From NCBI GenBank assembly GCA_001643675.2, contig LSRY02000040.1, forward strand, positions 586,001 to 650,000: a stretch of DNA of 64,000 nt. Reading direction: 5' to 3'. The number at the start of each line of letters is the position of its first letter. Within the stretch, counting starts at the first letter, position 1. The translations under genes were made by a program, and so were the position numbers. Shown one piece after another: positions 45,301 to 57,110 of the stretch. A model generated the notes under the pieces. That model searched no databases and was not told where the DNA came from. It worked only from the letters and a program-made list of their open reading frames with translations. The stretch comes from Monocercomonoides exilis (lineage: Eukaryota > Preaxostyla > Oxymonadida > Polymastigidae).

Positions 45301-47460
45301 ATCTGCACCTTCTTCAGAAAACCCATCGCATTGCGTGTGCCCTTGCAGGACATCTTTGATAGCCGACAATTCACTTCCTTGATGCCAAGATGACTATCCA
45401 CGCATTCATTGTCAGATGAATGCCCGTTGAGAAATATAAGCATATAGACATTCCAAATGCTTCTGTTCTGTCATGTCCAACAGCCGAGTTGTCTTTTGAA
45501 GAGATGCTTCTCATGAAAGTGAACAAGGGCTCCTTCACAGAAGCTACAAGGGATTCACACACAAAATACACATCTCTTCCAACACAAGCCTTGTTGGCTG
45601 AAAACACGATTTTGGTGATGGAAAAGGTTGTGGATGACACTTGTGAATCATCCTTGTACTTGATCATAAGAGCACCGCTTCTTACTCCAGAACTTGTATC
45701 CTCACTCAAAGAGCAGGTGGAGAAGGTGGAATCACTCGCAGAAAATGTGTTGGCAGTGGAAGATGAGGAGAATGAGATGCACCCGCCATTGGTGGCTGTC
45801 TGTTGGTTTTGTGGAGCTGAGTTGATGTTGGTGATGGTGCAGTTGGCGAGGGAGATGGAGAGGGCAGGGGAGGTGGCAGAGGAGAGGACACAACTGGTGG
45901 GGGTGGCAGTGGAGGTGATGTCGGTGATGTTGGAGGAGTTGAGGGTGAGTGGATTTGTGAGGGAGGTGAGGTGGAAGATGCTTTGGCTGTTGAGGGTGAG
46001 ACTGGTGATTGCTGTGTGGTTGAGGGAGAGGGAGCCAGCAGTGAGGAAGAAGAGGGGAGTTTTTATTGTTATGGAGGTTGTTCCGGTGATGGTGGTTGTG
46101 TTGAGGTTGAGGGACGGGGAGTTATCGGAGAGGTGGAAGAGGATGGGGGTGACGAGGTTTGTGGAGTTGTGGGCGATGGAGAGTGCAGAGAATGTGAGGA
46201 AGCCCTGAATCTGTTGGAAGAGGGCAGAAGTGGAAGATGGATCTGGTGAAGAAGATGCAGATGAAAATGATGAAAATGATGAATATGATGATGTTGATTG
46301 CGATGACTGTGAATGTGAGTTTTGTGGTTGGGGAATGCCACTGGAGGCGATGGTGGTGGCAGTTGTGCCATTTCCTGTGATTTTTGTATTTGGAGCACGA
46401 AATGTGAGAGTCTTTGTGGGAGTGAAAGTGGAGACGAGAAGGGAGAGGGAGGCATCGCTGAAGGGAGCAACGCATCCGAGAGCATACTCCACAGTGGCAC
46501 ATGGGCTTTGCTGTGTTTTGCCACAGGCATCGACATCACTTCCATTGCTGGCAACGATTTTGTTCTGGTTGATGAGACGAGGCCGACTGTTGAAAGTTTC
46601 ATTGTCAGCTTGTCCATTATTATGCACTCTTTTTGATTCTGTTGTTGACCCTCACTGATTGAATGGGGATTGAGTGATGCTGCTTCCGCAGAAGAACACA
46701 TCATTCCCTCTGCCATTTGTTGCAGTGTTGCCATCGAAGAAACAGAATGTGATGAATTTCACACCATTCATCCAATCATATGTTCTTGTACAACACAACG
46801 CAGCGCCACCATAGGAAGTTGATGAAGCAGTCAATTCATTATTGACAAATTGGCAATCATTAACCAAAAATTGATTTGGTTTATTTTGTGGAGGCCAATT
46901 GAATGTGAGAGAACCAGCAGAATCGCCACCTGAATTTGAGATTCATTTGCATTTGGAAAACAGGAATTGACCATTTGTGAAAAATTGTTTTTAGGGCAAA
47001 AAACCAACCAGTTCCACACCGACTTGTTATTTTGCATCTTTCCGCTCTGTTTTCTGAGAACACACAAGCAGAATTTGATAGTGGATACAATGATGTGACT
47101 GCTCCTCCATGAGCAGCTGAACAGCTCGAGAAATTGGATTTTGTGAGAGAGATTTTCAACAAATTTTGACAGAATAACGCTCCATCATAATGAGTTGTTA
47201 AATAATAGTTGAATGAACAAGAAGTGATGGTGAGATCGGCATTTACACATTCAACAAAAAGTGCACCGCCATATTTATTTCCACTATTTGAATTTTCCCA
47301 TTCACACCACTTTATGAAATGGCTGTCCAAATCGAATAAGTTCATTCTTCCAGGTTTCTTTCTTTGAGTTTCAGTGCCCACATCCACCGCAGGGAAATTT
47401 TGTGAAGAGAGAGTTTGTCGGAGGTTTGAGATCAGAATCCCAAAAAATAAATTGAGTTTT
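45300..47460 (-). pseudogene. Pmp-like beta-helix protein, nearly full but broken
   Basis: The order from the 5' end is GTETQRKKPGRMNLF, HFIKWCEWENSNSGN, KYGGALFVECVNADLTITSC (47.3 kb), the GGAVTSLYPLSNSACVFSEN block, GGAALCCTRTYDW, a DVDACGKTQQSPCATVEYAL block, Ser/Asn/Thr beta-helix repeats, and the ATNGGCISF and VGRDVYFVCESLVAS blocks shared with 5423-6268. Two frameshifts lie between about 46900 and 47060, an in-frame TGA follows SPFNQ near 46660, and another shift near 45430 separates the C-terminal HSSDNECVDSHLGIKEV segment. The intact protein would be a large extracellular or secreted beta-helix adhesin-like protein; this is the family's usual interpretation, not shown here. Confidence 0.75.
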
Positions 47461-47977
47461 ATCCGAAATTCAATAACAATAACTTTATTGTGAAGTTAAT
47501 AGCTCATTCAGCTTGTTTTTACAACAAAATTGTCAACAAGCACACAAAGAGCAAAAACTCAAGAACAAAAAGAGCAATAGCATTTGATTGCACAGTTTAT
47601 TGGAAAGAGAAACCGAAGTGAGAGTGGATTGAAAATTACCAGATGAAAAAACAAGTGACTGGTCTAAAAAGATTGTCAATAAAAGAACAAAAGAACGAAG
47701 TGTTTAACTCCATCATCACTTCACAACAACAATAAAAAAATTCGATAATAGCGAAAGAGGAGATACAAAAATAAAGAAACTCCAGATATATAAATGTTTA
47801 TATATATCAACGGATTTCGCAATGAATATACACAAATATCACAAACAAAAAAACATTTTCTCTCTTTTTCATGAAAAAAAAGAATTTGTTTGTTGGAATG
47901 ATTTCATTCAAGCTCTCATAAGTTAAAATGAAATTTGATGAATAGGTCGGACAGTTTCAATTTTTGAAAGGAAATAA
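47461..47977. other. AT-rich spacer
   Basis: No gene; it separates the Pmp pseudogene from the ankyrin-like gene. Confidence 0.4.
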
Positions 47978-49633
47978 TTATGATAAATCGTCTGTTTTCA
48001 TCCATTCTGGTGGATCTGTTTGAACAAAGAATTCCCAGAGTTTAGCCATTGTCCACCCACTCTTATTGCAAAGCATTTTGTCGTGTCTCATCCAGTCTGG
48101 TGGCTCTGTTTTAACTTGTTTTATCCAGTGCATGGCCATTGTTCTTCCATTCTTGTCAGAAAGTGTAATGCTGTGTCTCATCCATTCTGGTGGCTCCGAT
48201 TTCAACCAAAATATCCACAGCATAGCCATCGTTTGCCCGTTATTATCTGAAAGTATTGTATCGTGCCTGATTTTTACAGGTGGCTCTGTTTTTTTCTCCA
48301 CAATCCAACGCATTGCTTCTGTTCTTCCATTTTCATCAGCGTATGCAATTTTATGTCTCATGTATATCGGTAGTGAACTCTTGACGTTTTTTCCCCAATG
48401 ATCTGCCATTGTCCATCCGTTCTTATCTTTTAGTGTCATGATGTGCCTCATCCATCCTTTTGGTTCTGTTTTGACATTTTTTATCCACATAATTGCCATT
48501 GTTTCTCCGTTCTTATTGGCAAGTTTTATATCATGTCTCATCCACTCTGGTGGTTCTGTTTGAATAAACTGAATCCACAGCATGGCCATTGTCCGACCTT
48601 CGTTGTCCGCAAATGTTATGGAATGTCTCATCCATTCCGGCGGCTCTGTCTTCACAAATCGAATCCACTTCATTGCCATTGTTTCACCATTGTTGTTTTT
48701 GTACGTAATTTCATGCCTTATTGATAAAGGTGGTTCTGTTTGAACAAACTGAATCCACAGCATGGCCATTGTACGACCTTCATTGTCCGCAAATGTTATG
48801 GAATGTCTCATCCATTCTGGTGGTTCTGTCTTATCGTTAACAATCCACAGCATTGCCATTGAAAATCCTTCATTATTAACAAGTTCAGCATCATGTCTCA
48901 TCCACTGTGGTGGTTCAGATTTAACATGAGCTATCCACACCATAGCCATTGTCCATCCTTTTTTATCTTTAAGTGTAACGTTATGTCTCATCCATTCTGG
49001 TGGTTCTGTCTTCACTTCCTTTATCCAACGCATGGACATTGTTTCTCCGTTGTTATTGGCAAGTTCAACATCATGTCTCATCCATTCTGGCGGTTCTGTT
49101 TGGATTCCTTGAATCCACCACATGGCCATTGTCCATCCTTTTTTATCTTTAAGTGTAACGTTATGTCTCATCCATTCTGGTGGTTCTGTCTTCACAAATT
49201 GAATCCAGTACATAGCCATTGTCCATCCATCTTTATCAGCAAGTTCATTGTCATGTCTCATCCATTTTGGTGGTTCTGTTTTAACCCAATAAATCCATCT
49301 AATGGCAATTGTCTGTCCCTCCTTGCATGCAAGTGCAGCGTCATGTCTCATCCATTCAGGTGGTTCCAAATGGACAAACCCGATCCAAAGCATCGACATT
49401 GAATTTCCTCCATTATCGCAAATTGCTGCGTCATGTCTCATCCATTCTGGTGGCTCTTTCTTGACATTTTTTATCCAATGCATGGCCAACGTCCAGCCAT
49501 CATGATCACGAATTGTTGTGCTGTGCCGAATTTCAACTGGAGGATCTGCCTTTTTTTCAATGATCCATCGCATTGCCTCTGTTCTTCCTCTATCATCCCT
49601 TTTAAAAGTCAAAGTGCCACCACTGACATTCAT
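47978..49633 (-). CDS. Protein of 18 tandem 30-residue ankyrin-like repeats, 551 aa
   Basis: The first ATG is at 49633 and the stop is TAA at 47978. Nearly the whole protein is a repeat of 30 residues (90 bp), consensus MRHD..L.D..GWTMAM.WI plus ..VKTEPPEW. One divergent N-terminal unit is followed by 17 full units and a short tail (MKTDDLS). The D-x-x-G-x-T-x-A core resembles ankyrin-like repeats with G-x-T-V-A-H/M motifs seen in protist and bacterial genomes, which act as protein-binding solenoids. Cys is almost absent, and no signal peptide or membrane segment is seen. Neighbouring units are partly identical in DNA (for example the LKDKKGWTMAM units), so the array is still recombining or recently expanded. 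It is one of the few undamaged genes here. Confidence 0.75.
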   Translation of the reverse strand: MNVSGGTLTFKRDDRGRTEAMRWIIEKKADPPVEIRHSTTIRDHDGWTLAMHWIKNVKKEPPEWMRHDAAICDNGGNSMSMLWIGFVHLEPPEWMRHDAALACKEGQTIAIRWIYWVKTEPPKWMRHDNELADKDGWTMAMYWIQFVKTEPPEWMRHNVTLKDKKGWTMAMWWIQGIQTEPPEWMRHDVELANNNGETMSMRWIKEVKTEPPEWMRHNVTLKDKKGWTMAMVWIAHVKSEPPQWMRHDAELVNNEGFSMAMLWIVNDKTEPPEWMRHSITFADNEGRTMAMLWIQFVQTEPPLSIRHEITYKNNNGETMAMKWIRFVKTEPPEWMRHSITFADNEGRTMAMLWIQFIQTEPPEWMRHDIKLANKNGETMAIMWIKNVKTEPKGWMRHIMTLKDKNGWTMADHWGKNVKSSLPIYMRHKIAYADENGRTEAMRWIVEKKTEPPVKIRHDTILSDNNGQTMAMLWIFWLKSEPPEWMRHSITLSDKNGRTMAMHWIKQVKTEPPDWMRHDKMLCNKSGWTMAKLWEFFVQTDPPEWMKTDDLS

Positions 49634-50811
49634 TTTGTTTGAAATTAAGATCAAATGATATTTGTTTGTTGCTCACGAATGAGTTTATCAATTTATGTAA
49701 CAGATCATTTTAAAAGAATAATTAGTTACGGATCTTTTTCTTCATTATCGTAACAGATAAATTTTGAAACTTTGAAAAGTTTAAAACATGTGTTTCATGA
49801 AAAAACTATTTGTCTATCCATTATTATTTAAGTGTTTTTGTCACATGAATATTTTTTTTATAAAAGATCCATTAAAATGAATATTCTCGCAAAACCACAT
49901 ATTTCAACAACAAATAAAATTTTCATAATCTTTTTAAGTTTTTCAGACTTACTGAAACTAATTTATAAAAATTTTGCACAAAATAAACTTAAATGTGGGC
50001 GATCCTTTTCGAAATTATACTTTCGTTCGAGTTTTGATCGAATTTTTTATCTCAATGGAATTGTGAAAAAATGAACTATATTGGAAAATTCATTCATCGA
50101 AAGAAGATATATGGGTAATTTTTTTTGATATCATAAAAAAAATCAAAAATCGAAAAAGAAAAAAAAATAATGGGCTGTTGTGATCAATCAATTTTTTTGA
50201 AAAGGATAAATTGTTCTTCGAAAATATACAAAAATATCAACAAAATATCCTATTTGCATAATTTTTGAGTTAAATATATTTTTCCTGAACATTTTTGAAT
50301 AATTCATTTTTTTTAAAAAAAGAACAATAAAATATTTTTCTTTTCAAAAAGAATGGTTAACTAATTTTTTTATTATTAAATGTTTTCAAACGATGTTTAT
50401 TAATGAAAAAATATGATATTATTTATTTATTTGTTCTTTCTTTTTTCAGAGATATAGATTTTTTAAGTTAAAAAAGTTTATTCATTAAAAATCTATTTTT
50501 CTTTCATATTAGTTCTCTTTGAAGGAAATGTTTTTTTGAAAACAACAAATAACCTTATATTGTTTATAATCAAGTGAAAAATAAATAATGAACAATTATT
50601 CACAGAGTTGAATTAATTTTCGATTGTGAATTATCATTTTTTCAAAATAAGAGTCATTGAATAAATATTCAAACAATGATTTATTATTATTATTTGGAAA
50701 AAAAACAAAAAAGAAAAATAATGAATAGAGAAGTTAAATTTGTTTTTTTGCAATTAAGAAAATTCTCAATAATTAAAATCAAAAAAAAAAAATGAAAAGA
50801 ATTATGATATT
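49634..50811. other. AT-rich intergenic DNA
   Basis: No supported gene. Contains the dispersed motif copy at 50110-50165, homologous to 4879-4935. Confidence 0.45.
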
Positions 50812-51821
50812 TCATTTTTTTTTGAAAAAACAAATAGAAGGATGAAAATTTTCCAAAGCGAGATGATTCCAATAATCATTCCATTTTTCAGGAATAATTT
50901 CTGAAACAATATGATCATTACACTCAATAAACTTTAAAATGGAACTAGGTTTAGAAACATCTATTTTCACAACGGCCAAAAAATGCACTTGCTTATAAAG
51001 AACACTTGAATGAATAACACATCCAACTAATTCATAAACAATAACATCATTATCAGAACCAGAAGTTAATAATGAATCTTCAGAGTTAGCCTTTGGATCA
51101 AATATTTTTTAATCCTCAGGCCCTAACCCTGAATCAACAAAATGAATAGTGAGAGGAGGAGCAATTACAGTGAAAAAATACCAACGTTGAATAAAACACT
51201 TAACACTTTTGGAAAATACAAAAAACGAACATATTTCAAAAATTGTCTATCTTTGTGACATGATACACACTCTCCTTCTCTTTTCTCAACTAAAAATGAA
51301 TTACAAGTTAATAAATCTTGAAGACAAGAAACAACATCTGATCCTCTAACTGTAACAAAAAACTGATCATCCCTTCTTGAAATGGAGTAATCATTACAAT
51401 GAACACACATTAAAACATTTTGTGAAATGATAGAAAACATATCGTTAATTTCATTACAATTTTTGGAAAGAACTTTGAGAAGTCTTTCAAAAACAACAGA
51501 CAATTCTTTTGGTTGATTCTTCCCTCCAAGATAAGTGTCGTTGAATTTATTTATTTGACCTCCATCCCACACATTGAAATTAAACGAAGAGATTCGAAGA
51601 AGATGAAACAGCTGCATGAATGTTTTTTTCATACTGTTCATTTTTGAAATGTCTGTAAATTCAAGATTAATAGAAGCCATGCATTGACAAATGGCAGAAA
51701 GAGAGCACACACTGCCATTGTTTTTCAGTCCTCTTTGAGAAGAAAGCAGCATGAAAACGCACGATCTTGAATTAACTTTCGAAGATAATGAAGAAGAAAA
51801 AGATGATGAAAAATCTTGCAT
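50812..51821 (-). pseudogene. Third USP-like protease, catalytic part, broken
   Basis: From the ATG at 51821 the frame reads a Cys-box-like segment GLKNNGSVCSLSAICQCMAS, then CVHCNDYS and ECVSCHKD (zinc-ribbon-like CxxC pairs) and YFPKVLSVLFN. One T appears to be missing in the T run near 51180; shifting phase gives FTVIAPPLTIHFVDSGLGPE. An in-frame TAA then interrupts near 51107 before the His box HFLAVVKIDV and FIECNDH near 50960. The end (ICFFKKK, TGA at 50812) matches the end of the 12993-14861 protein. It is therefore a paralogue of that gene with at least two lesions. It lies outside the inverted repeat. Confidence 0.7.
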
Positions 51822-51965
51822 TTTTGATTGTTTTGTTATGAAAAAAGAAAAAATCGAATGCTTTATGTGTTTCTTTGATACCTTTATATTTATGTGAAAT
51901 AAAGAATTAGCTTTAAAAGAAATGCAAAAATCATTGATATGATGTGCAAATGAAAAAGTATCATT

Positions 51966-52808
51966 TTATTCACTTTCTTTGAATAAGTTTGTGGAAATTT
52001 GAAGAGAAGGTTGTTGCTGTTGTTGTTGCTGTTGAGTTTGGAAATTCTGCATTGATGTGATGGATGAAGGAGAAAAATTTGAGAAAGAAGAAGAAGAAGT
52101 GAGAGAAGAAGAAGGAATTGATAAATCAGATTGGTTGGATGATACAACCTGTTCTATTTGTGTAGTCTCAGAGTGATTTGTGGAAGGTGCCTGTATTTCT
52201 GTTGGAAATGAGCTTGTTGTTGAAGTCTGAGATTAATTAGGCAATGGGAATAAAGTATACGAGGCACTGACATTGGAAAGCGAAGGTTGCAATTGAAAAA
52301 CATCAGAAGGAGCAAATATAGAAGATGGAGCAAATGGAGAAGAAGACGAAGAAGAAGATGATGATGAAGCAGAAGAAATAGAAGATGAAGTGGTAGTAGC
52401 AGCAGCAGATGATGATGATGATGCAGGTACAGTAGCATGTGCAGATGACTGGGGTGGCTGTGCTGACTGTTCAGAAGCATCACTCGAAGTGGCATTATCA
52501 GCAGTGGTGCCAGAGGTAAGAGGCGAATCAGCAGAATACAAAGAGAGTGTGGAAGACTGGGCGATCTGCTCTACAGAAGGGAAATGGAATGCACTTTCGA
52601 TAGGCATCTGGGCAGGTACACGAGCAGAGATCGAGGCGGAAGAATAGAGGGAGGCAGGATCAGATGCAGAGGAAGAGGATAAGGAAGAAAAAGAAGAGGA
52701 AGAAGCTTTTTTTGTGGTGGATGGAGATGAAGATGTTGAGGAAGAAGGAGACAAAGAAGAAGAAGATGAAAAAGAGGGAAATATTAATGTTGAATTTTTC
52801 TTTTGCAT
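51966..52808 (-). pseudogene. Ser-rich N-terminal region upstream of the third USP-like gene
   Basis: From the ATG at 52808 one minus frame runs Ser/Ala/Pro-rich sequence to TAA at 52233, then continues in the same phase for 89 codons (SQTSTTSSFPTEIQAPSTNH, a poly-Gln run, LQISTNLFKESE) to 51966. The uninterrupted style across the TAA suggests a single nonsense change. Ser-rich leaders also precede the USP domain of the fusion gene, so this is probably the 5' exon of the 50812-51821 gene, separated by an intron of about 145 bp. Confidence 0.5.
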
Positions 52809-52908
52809 TGTTTTTTCCACTTCACAAATAATTTTTATAACTGGAGCTAATGAATATGAATAAAAATCGCATTTTTTATTTGTTAGAAATGAATAGTTCA
52901 AAAATATC

Positions 52909-53639
52909 ATTATCGATAATAAAAATAAAATTTGTTATAAAAGAAAATCAAAAAGAAAAATGCAAACAGTAACACGATTTTACAAAATCGCGGAAAAGAA
53001 GATTTCCAAATTCTTCATCAAGCACAAAAGCTTTAAATAACAAAACAGCGCGCTCGTAAGGCATTTTTTAAAAAATGTTAGCAATATATATTGCTTCCGA
53101 TTTTATCAGTCTTTTTCGCGTGCTTCGATGTTCTTTAGTCGTACTAAACATGAAAAAAAGATAAAATTTCCAGAAAATGAAATTATAATGGAAAGCAAAC
53201 AATATTTTGAAAAGCAAAAAAATTAAAAAAAAGTTCAATTAATCACTTGTCATAACTTGCAGAACTTATGAAGAAACAAACATGAAAATGCAAAAACAAA
53301 AATCAAAAGATCTTTACAAAAAATAATTATTATGATAAAAAAAGCTAATGTTTCTTTAATTGTTTCATTGAATCTGTTTCATCTTTTTGTTGTTGAATGG
53401 AAGAAAGAAGAGATTTTGAATGAAAATCAGAATTTGATTGATTTTCAGCAGTTGAAAAAGAAGTTAGACGATAATTTGAATGAGGAAGAGAGAAAGAATA
53501 AGAGGAAAGAATAAAAAGAGAAAGAGAAGAAAAGGAGAGAAAAATAAAAGAAAAAGAAGAGAAAAGAAAGAGAGAAGAGAGGAAGGAGAGAGGAAGAAGA
53601 TGAAGAAAAATAAGAACAAGAGGAAGATTTGCCATCTCT
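52909..53639. other. AT- and purine-rich intergenic DNA
   Basis: Includes a GAGAAAG-rich tract at about 53480-53600. No gene is supported. Confidence 0.4.
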
Positions 53640-55191
53640 TTCATTCTCCTTCTATCCTATATCAATCGGAGACTGCTTCTCCTCTGATGAGTGTGGAAAC
53701 AAAATTGAGTCATGCACTCTTGACTGCACAGATGATGCAGACTTTTCAGATGGCTCAATAGCACTCGAAATTGATGGTACTGAAGGAGATGAGCTGTCAA
53801 TCGTTGAAGTCGTTGGGTCTGCCGTCTAAAACTGAGGAAACGAAAGAACAGGACTCAACAATGAAGATGAAAATCTTTTGTCATTCGGAGACGATGTAGT
53901 CTTTGTGCAGACTTTCTTCGAGCCAACAGAAGTTGGCTGAATATTCGACAACTCTAAAGGGAAGAAATTGATGTCGTCAATGTTTGAGCCACACTCCTGT
54001 GCTCTGGCATCACTCTCCAAACGAGAAGGCGGAAATGATTTTAAATCACTGTTGAACAGAGTTTCCAGCGAATGCACCTCTCCTGATGGATGCAAAACTT
54101 TGTTCGTTGGAGAGTTTTTGTTTGAGGCAAGAGAGTGAAGCGAGGAAGGAAGAGTCACAATCGCGCTTGACGGAGAACATGCCAGCAACTGCGGAGATGC
54201 TGACATGGAAGGGCTCAGCGATGATCCCCGTGCATTTCACAAATTCTGTGTGCTCCGCTTTTCGCTCAAAACATTCGAAGAAATAGAAGACGAAGACGAA
54301 AGAAGATTGCAAAGCGATGCTGAAGGAGAATAATTCGAGAGGGGGGAGTTTAGTTGCAACGATATGCCCGACTGCAAAAACGATTTCATTTGAAAAAGAA
54401 GAAACAATGTTTTTGGCAATGCGGCTTCTGCTGCTCTCAGATTGTCAATGGTAGAGTTCGACTGGCTCTTTTGCTTTGGCAAAGGTAGCAAGCTCAAAGT
54501 CGAGTTTGGTGAATGTGTTTGCGAAGTGGATGGTGTTGCTGGCGTTACTGGCGTTGCTGGGGAAGTTGGCGCTGATGAATGAAGAGATATTTGAGGAGTT
54601 GTTTTTGAGGCTGTTTGATGTGTTCCCTGAGGAGATGGCCTCTCTGATCCTGGGAAACTTCTGCTGCCTGAAGCATTCGGAGACTGTGTGCTATCATTTC
54701 ATTTTCTATTATCCATGAAACGCTATGATTCAAAAACATTTATTAATTCAGAGGATTGCCAAACTGCATATGAATAAATCATTGGATCATTTATCATGAT
54801 TTTCTTTTTCCCTCTTTTCTTTTTCCCTCTTTTCTTTTTCCCTCTTTTCTTTTTCTGCTTTTTCTTCTTTGTCAGCTTTGCTTTTCTGCATCCTTTTCCC
54901 GATGCACTTTTCACACTTTCTGTGCAACCTGAAGGAGAAGAAGACGCAGCTATCGCTAGAAAAAAATTTCCTTGGTTGAAAAATTGTTTCAATTTTTGGA
55001 GGAGATTGCTGACACGAAGGAAATGAAGGAAATGAAGATGAAGCAGTAGAAGCAGACAATGATGTTGGAGATGTGTGCGGTTGAGGTGACTTGGAATCAG
55101 ATGTGGACGAGATGGATGTTTGGACTGCCGAAGACTCAGCTGAAGAAGGATTTGACTCTTGAGCTGATGAGTTTGATAGAGTTGTGTTTTG
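53640..55191 (-). pseudogene. Ser/Pro/Thr-rich disordered region with in-frame stops
   Basis: Downstream of the TAA that ends the Pmp-like frame (55192), the same phase continues QNTTLSNSSAQESNPSSAES and so on to a (KREKE)n tail at 54787. A second phase then runs SGSRSFPGSERPSPQGTHQ, SAPTSPATPVTPATPSTS to TGA at 54237, continues NARGSSLSPSMSASPQLL to TAG at 53826, and again TADPTTSTIDSSSPSVPS to TAG near 53650. Frame is kept through each stop. Probably a decayed 3' extension of the Pmp locus or a separate Ser-rich gene. Confidence 0.45.
54800..54858. repeat. 15-bp tandem repeat (TTTTCTTTTTCCCTC)n
   Basis: About four copies; the minus strand reads (Lys-Arg-Glu-Lys-Glu)n. Confidence 0.85.
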
Positions 55192-55837
55192 TTAGGATTT
55201 CTCTGTGCTTCGCATCTGCTCAGTGCTGCCATCGCTTTGTGGATGGTGAGACAGAGTGCAACCATCTTTGTGTTCTTCCTCATCCATCCGCACATTGAAC
55301 GGCTCATCCACAAAATTCAAATGAGAAGTTGAATCCCCTTGCACTTCGCCCAACTCCTCACCATCAAACGCCCCTCCAGCTGGCATTCCATCTTGCTCCA
55401 TATCTGCTTTTTCATCCCTTTTCTCCCCATCACACTTCAAACAATCAGTGTTCTTTGAAGACGAAAAAGACGAAGATGTAGATGATGAAGATGACGACTG
55501 GTTCAAAAGAGATGCCAACTTCTGAGTGGTTTCATCGCACTTCCTCTTTGCTTTATGTTCTCCTCCAAATTTCTTCACCAAGTGTTCAGATTTGTCCTCT
55601 AACAAAGTTGTCTTTGTTTGCTCAGATGGCAATTGCTGCGAATCTGCCTCGTTTGCTTGTGAAGATCCTTCAGCACTTTCTCTCTTCCCATCGTAAAAAA
55701 TCGAATTCTTCTCTGTTGAAATAATATATGATGGAGTCAAGCTTTTTCTAAGAAAACAATTGTTTTTCGTCTTCAATGTTATCAAAGATGTGGAAAAAGA
55801 ATTAGAGGAAGAAGAAGAAGAAGAAGAAGAAGAAGAA

Positions 55838-55874
<37 letters not shown>

Positions 55875-57110
55875 GAGGAGGAGGAGGAGAAAGAGAAAGA
55901 GAAGAATTATTTGGTTTGGTTGAATTGGAAGAATGATTCATTTTGGAGTTGGTAAATGAAGGAGAAGGAGAAGGAGAAGAATTTGAGGGAGAAGAAGAAG
56001 AAGAAGAAGAAGAAGTTGACGATGATGACAATGATGACGCTGTTGTTGTTGGATGAGAAAAGAAGGATATCTGATCGAGTGAAATTGTATTCACAATCAT
56101 CGCCTTTATGCTAACTTCAGCTGTTTGTGACAAAGCAAAAAGAGAAACAGAAAACTCAAAGTTACTAAAGGAAACATCATCCACAATCACTTTTCCACTC
56201 GACGAAGCAACCAAAGAGAAAGAAACAGCTGTGCCGAAATCAGTCTGCTTGGCAAAACTGCAATGAGAAAGAGTTAATTCACTGGCAGTAGTGGTGGATG
56301 AGATCAGCACATTCACAGAATTAACAAAAAAAGCAGGAAGTGTATATGCAATCTGCTCAAACTTAAGTGATCCAACTGTCTCTATTACAATTCCCGTGGA
56401 AGAAGAAATCGAATCATTCAGAATTAAACCTGCCTTCACAATCACAGCTTCTCCTCCTTCACTTCCTCCTCCTGTCTTTTCCACCCCGCTCTTCACCACA
56501 CGCTGATCCATCTCCGCTTCTGCCTCCAGCGGCGAATCGCCCGTCAGCACAACCGTCCTTTCTCCTTTCCTCCCAAACAGAGAAAGCGCATAATCAACAG
56601 ACAGGCACTGCACCGTGTCTCCCCAGAAAATCCCGTTTGTCCCGCTTTCCCCGTTGATTGCGAGTGAATGCTGATTCAGCCTAATGATGATGATAAACAA
56701 GTCAGTATTTACTGTGAATCCTGCTCGATCGATTCCAATTAGAGAATTTGCTCTTTGGTCTTCGTCGATGTCCAAAGCGAAGGCGAATGAGGTGCTGCTA
56801 ACTTTTGTTGTCAAGTCAGCACACGACAAAAACAGGTCTTTCCCCACAAATGCATTGTTTGACGAGAAAGTTAACCCACTCAGTGCAAAATCATCGTTGT
56901 TTGTTGGACAAAGCAGTTATAAAAATCCTCCTTTTCCTTCATATTCGGTTTCACATGTGCATCCAGATGTTGTCGTGGTGCCATTCACAACAAGCGCTCC
57001 TGTTTCAGAAGGAGAAATAAATAACGCACCCCCGTTTGTGCTTGAAGTGGAAGAAGAGGAGGTTATATCGCAGGAATCAATTCAAAGAGTTGTTGAGAGC
57101 TGAGAAGAAG
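55192..57110 (-). pseudogene. Pmp-like beta-helix protein, broken copy
   Basis: The minus frame starts near 57100 (IDSCDITSSSSTSSTNGGA, then VVNGTTTTSGCTCETEYEGK), meets TAA after GKGGFL near 56925, and continues DDFALSGLTFSSNNAFVGKD, LFLSCADL, HSLAINGESGTNGIFWGD, TVQCLSVDYALSLFG and further beta-helix repeats (LTLSHCSF, KVIVDDVSFSNFEFS). A TGA also lies just upstream (near 57085). After about 56050 it becomes Ser/Pro-rich with a poly-Ser (GAA)n run at 55805-55870, ending at TAA 55192. Known relatives are large surface proteins. Nonsense changes outnumber frameshifts here. Confidence 0.7.
55805..55862. repeat. (GAA)n microsatellite in a poly-Ser reading
   Basis: About 18 GAA/AAG triplets; minus strand (TCT/TTC)n. 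Confidence 0.9.

Noticed and set aside
45420-46658. Long plus-strand ORFs opposite the Pmp pseudogene
   Set aside because: Shadow frames; the minus frame contains the Pmp motifs shared with 5423-6268.
46640-46670. 17-bp mini-intron removing the TGA in the Pmp pseudogene
   Set aside because: GTGAGGGTCAACAACAG has GT..AG ends, but it is far shorter than other introns here and its removal would shift the frame.
48020-49642. Plus-strand ORFs (MSHPFWW repeats) opposite the ankyrin-like gene
   Set aside because: They are antisense shadows of the 90-bp repeats; frames are interrupted while the minus frame is continuous.
8815-57110. Alternative genetic code with TAA/TAG read as Gln, as in some oxymonads
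   Set aside because: In-frame TAA/TAG occur in several remnants, but in-frame TGA occurs too, and intact genes (saposin-like, USP-like, ankyrin-like) end naturally at TAA. About 60 Gln codons in the USP-DDE frame are all CAA/CAG, which argues for the standard code and pseudogene decay.
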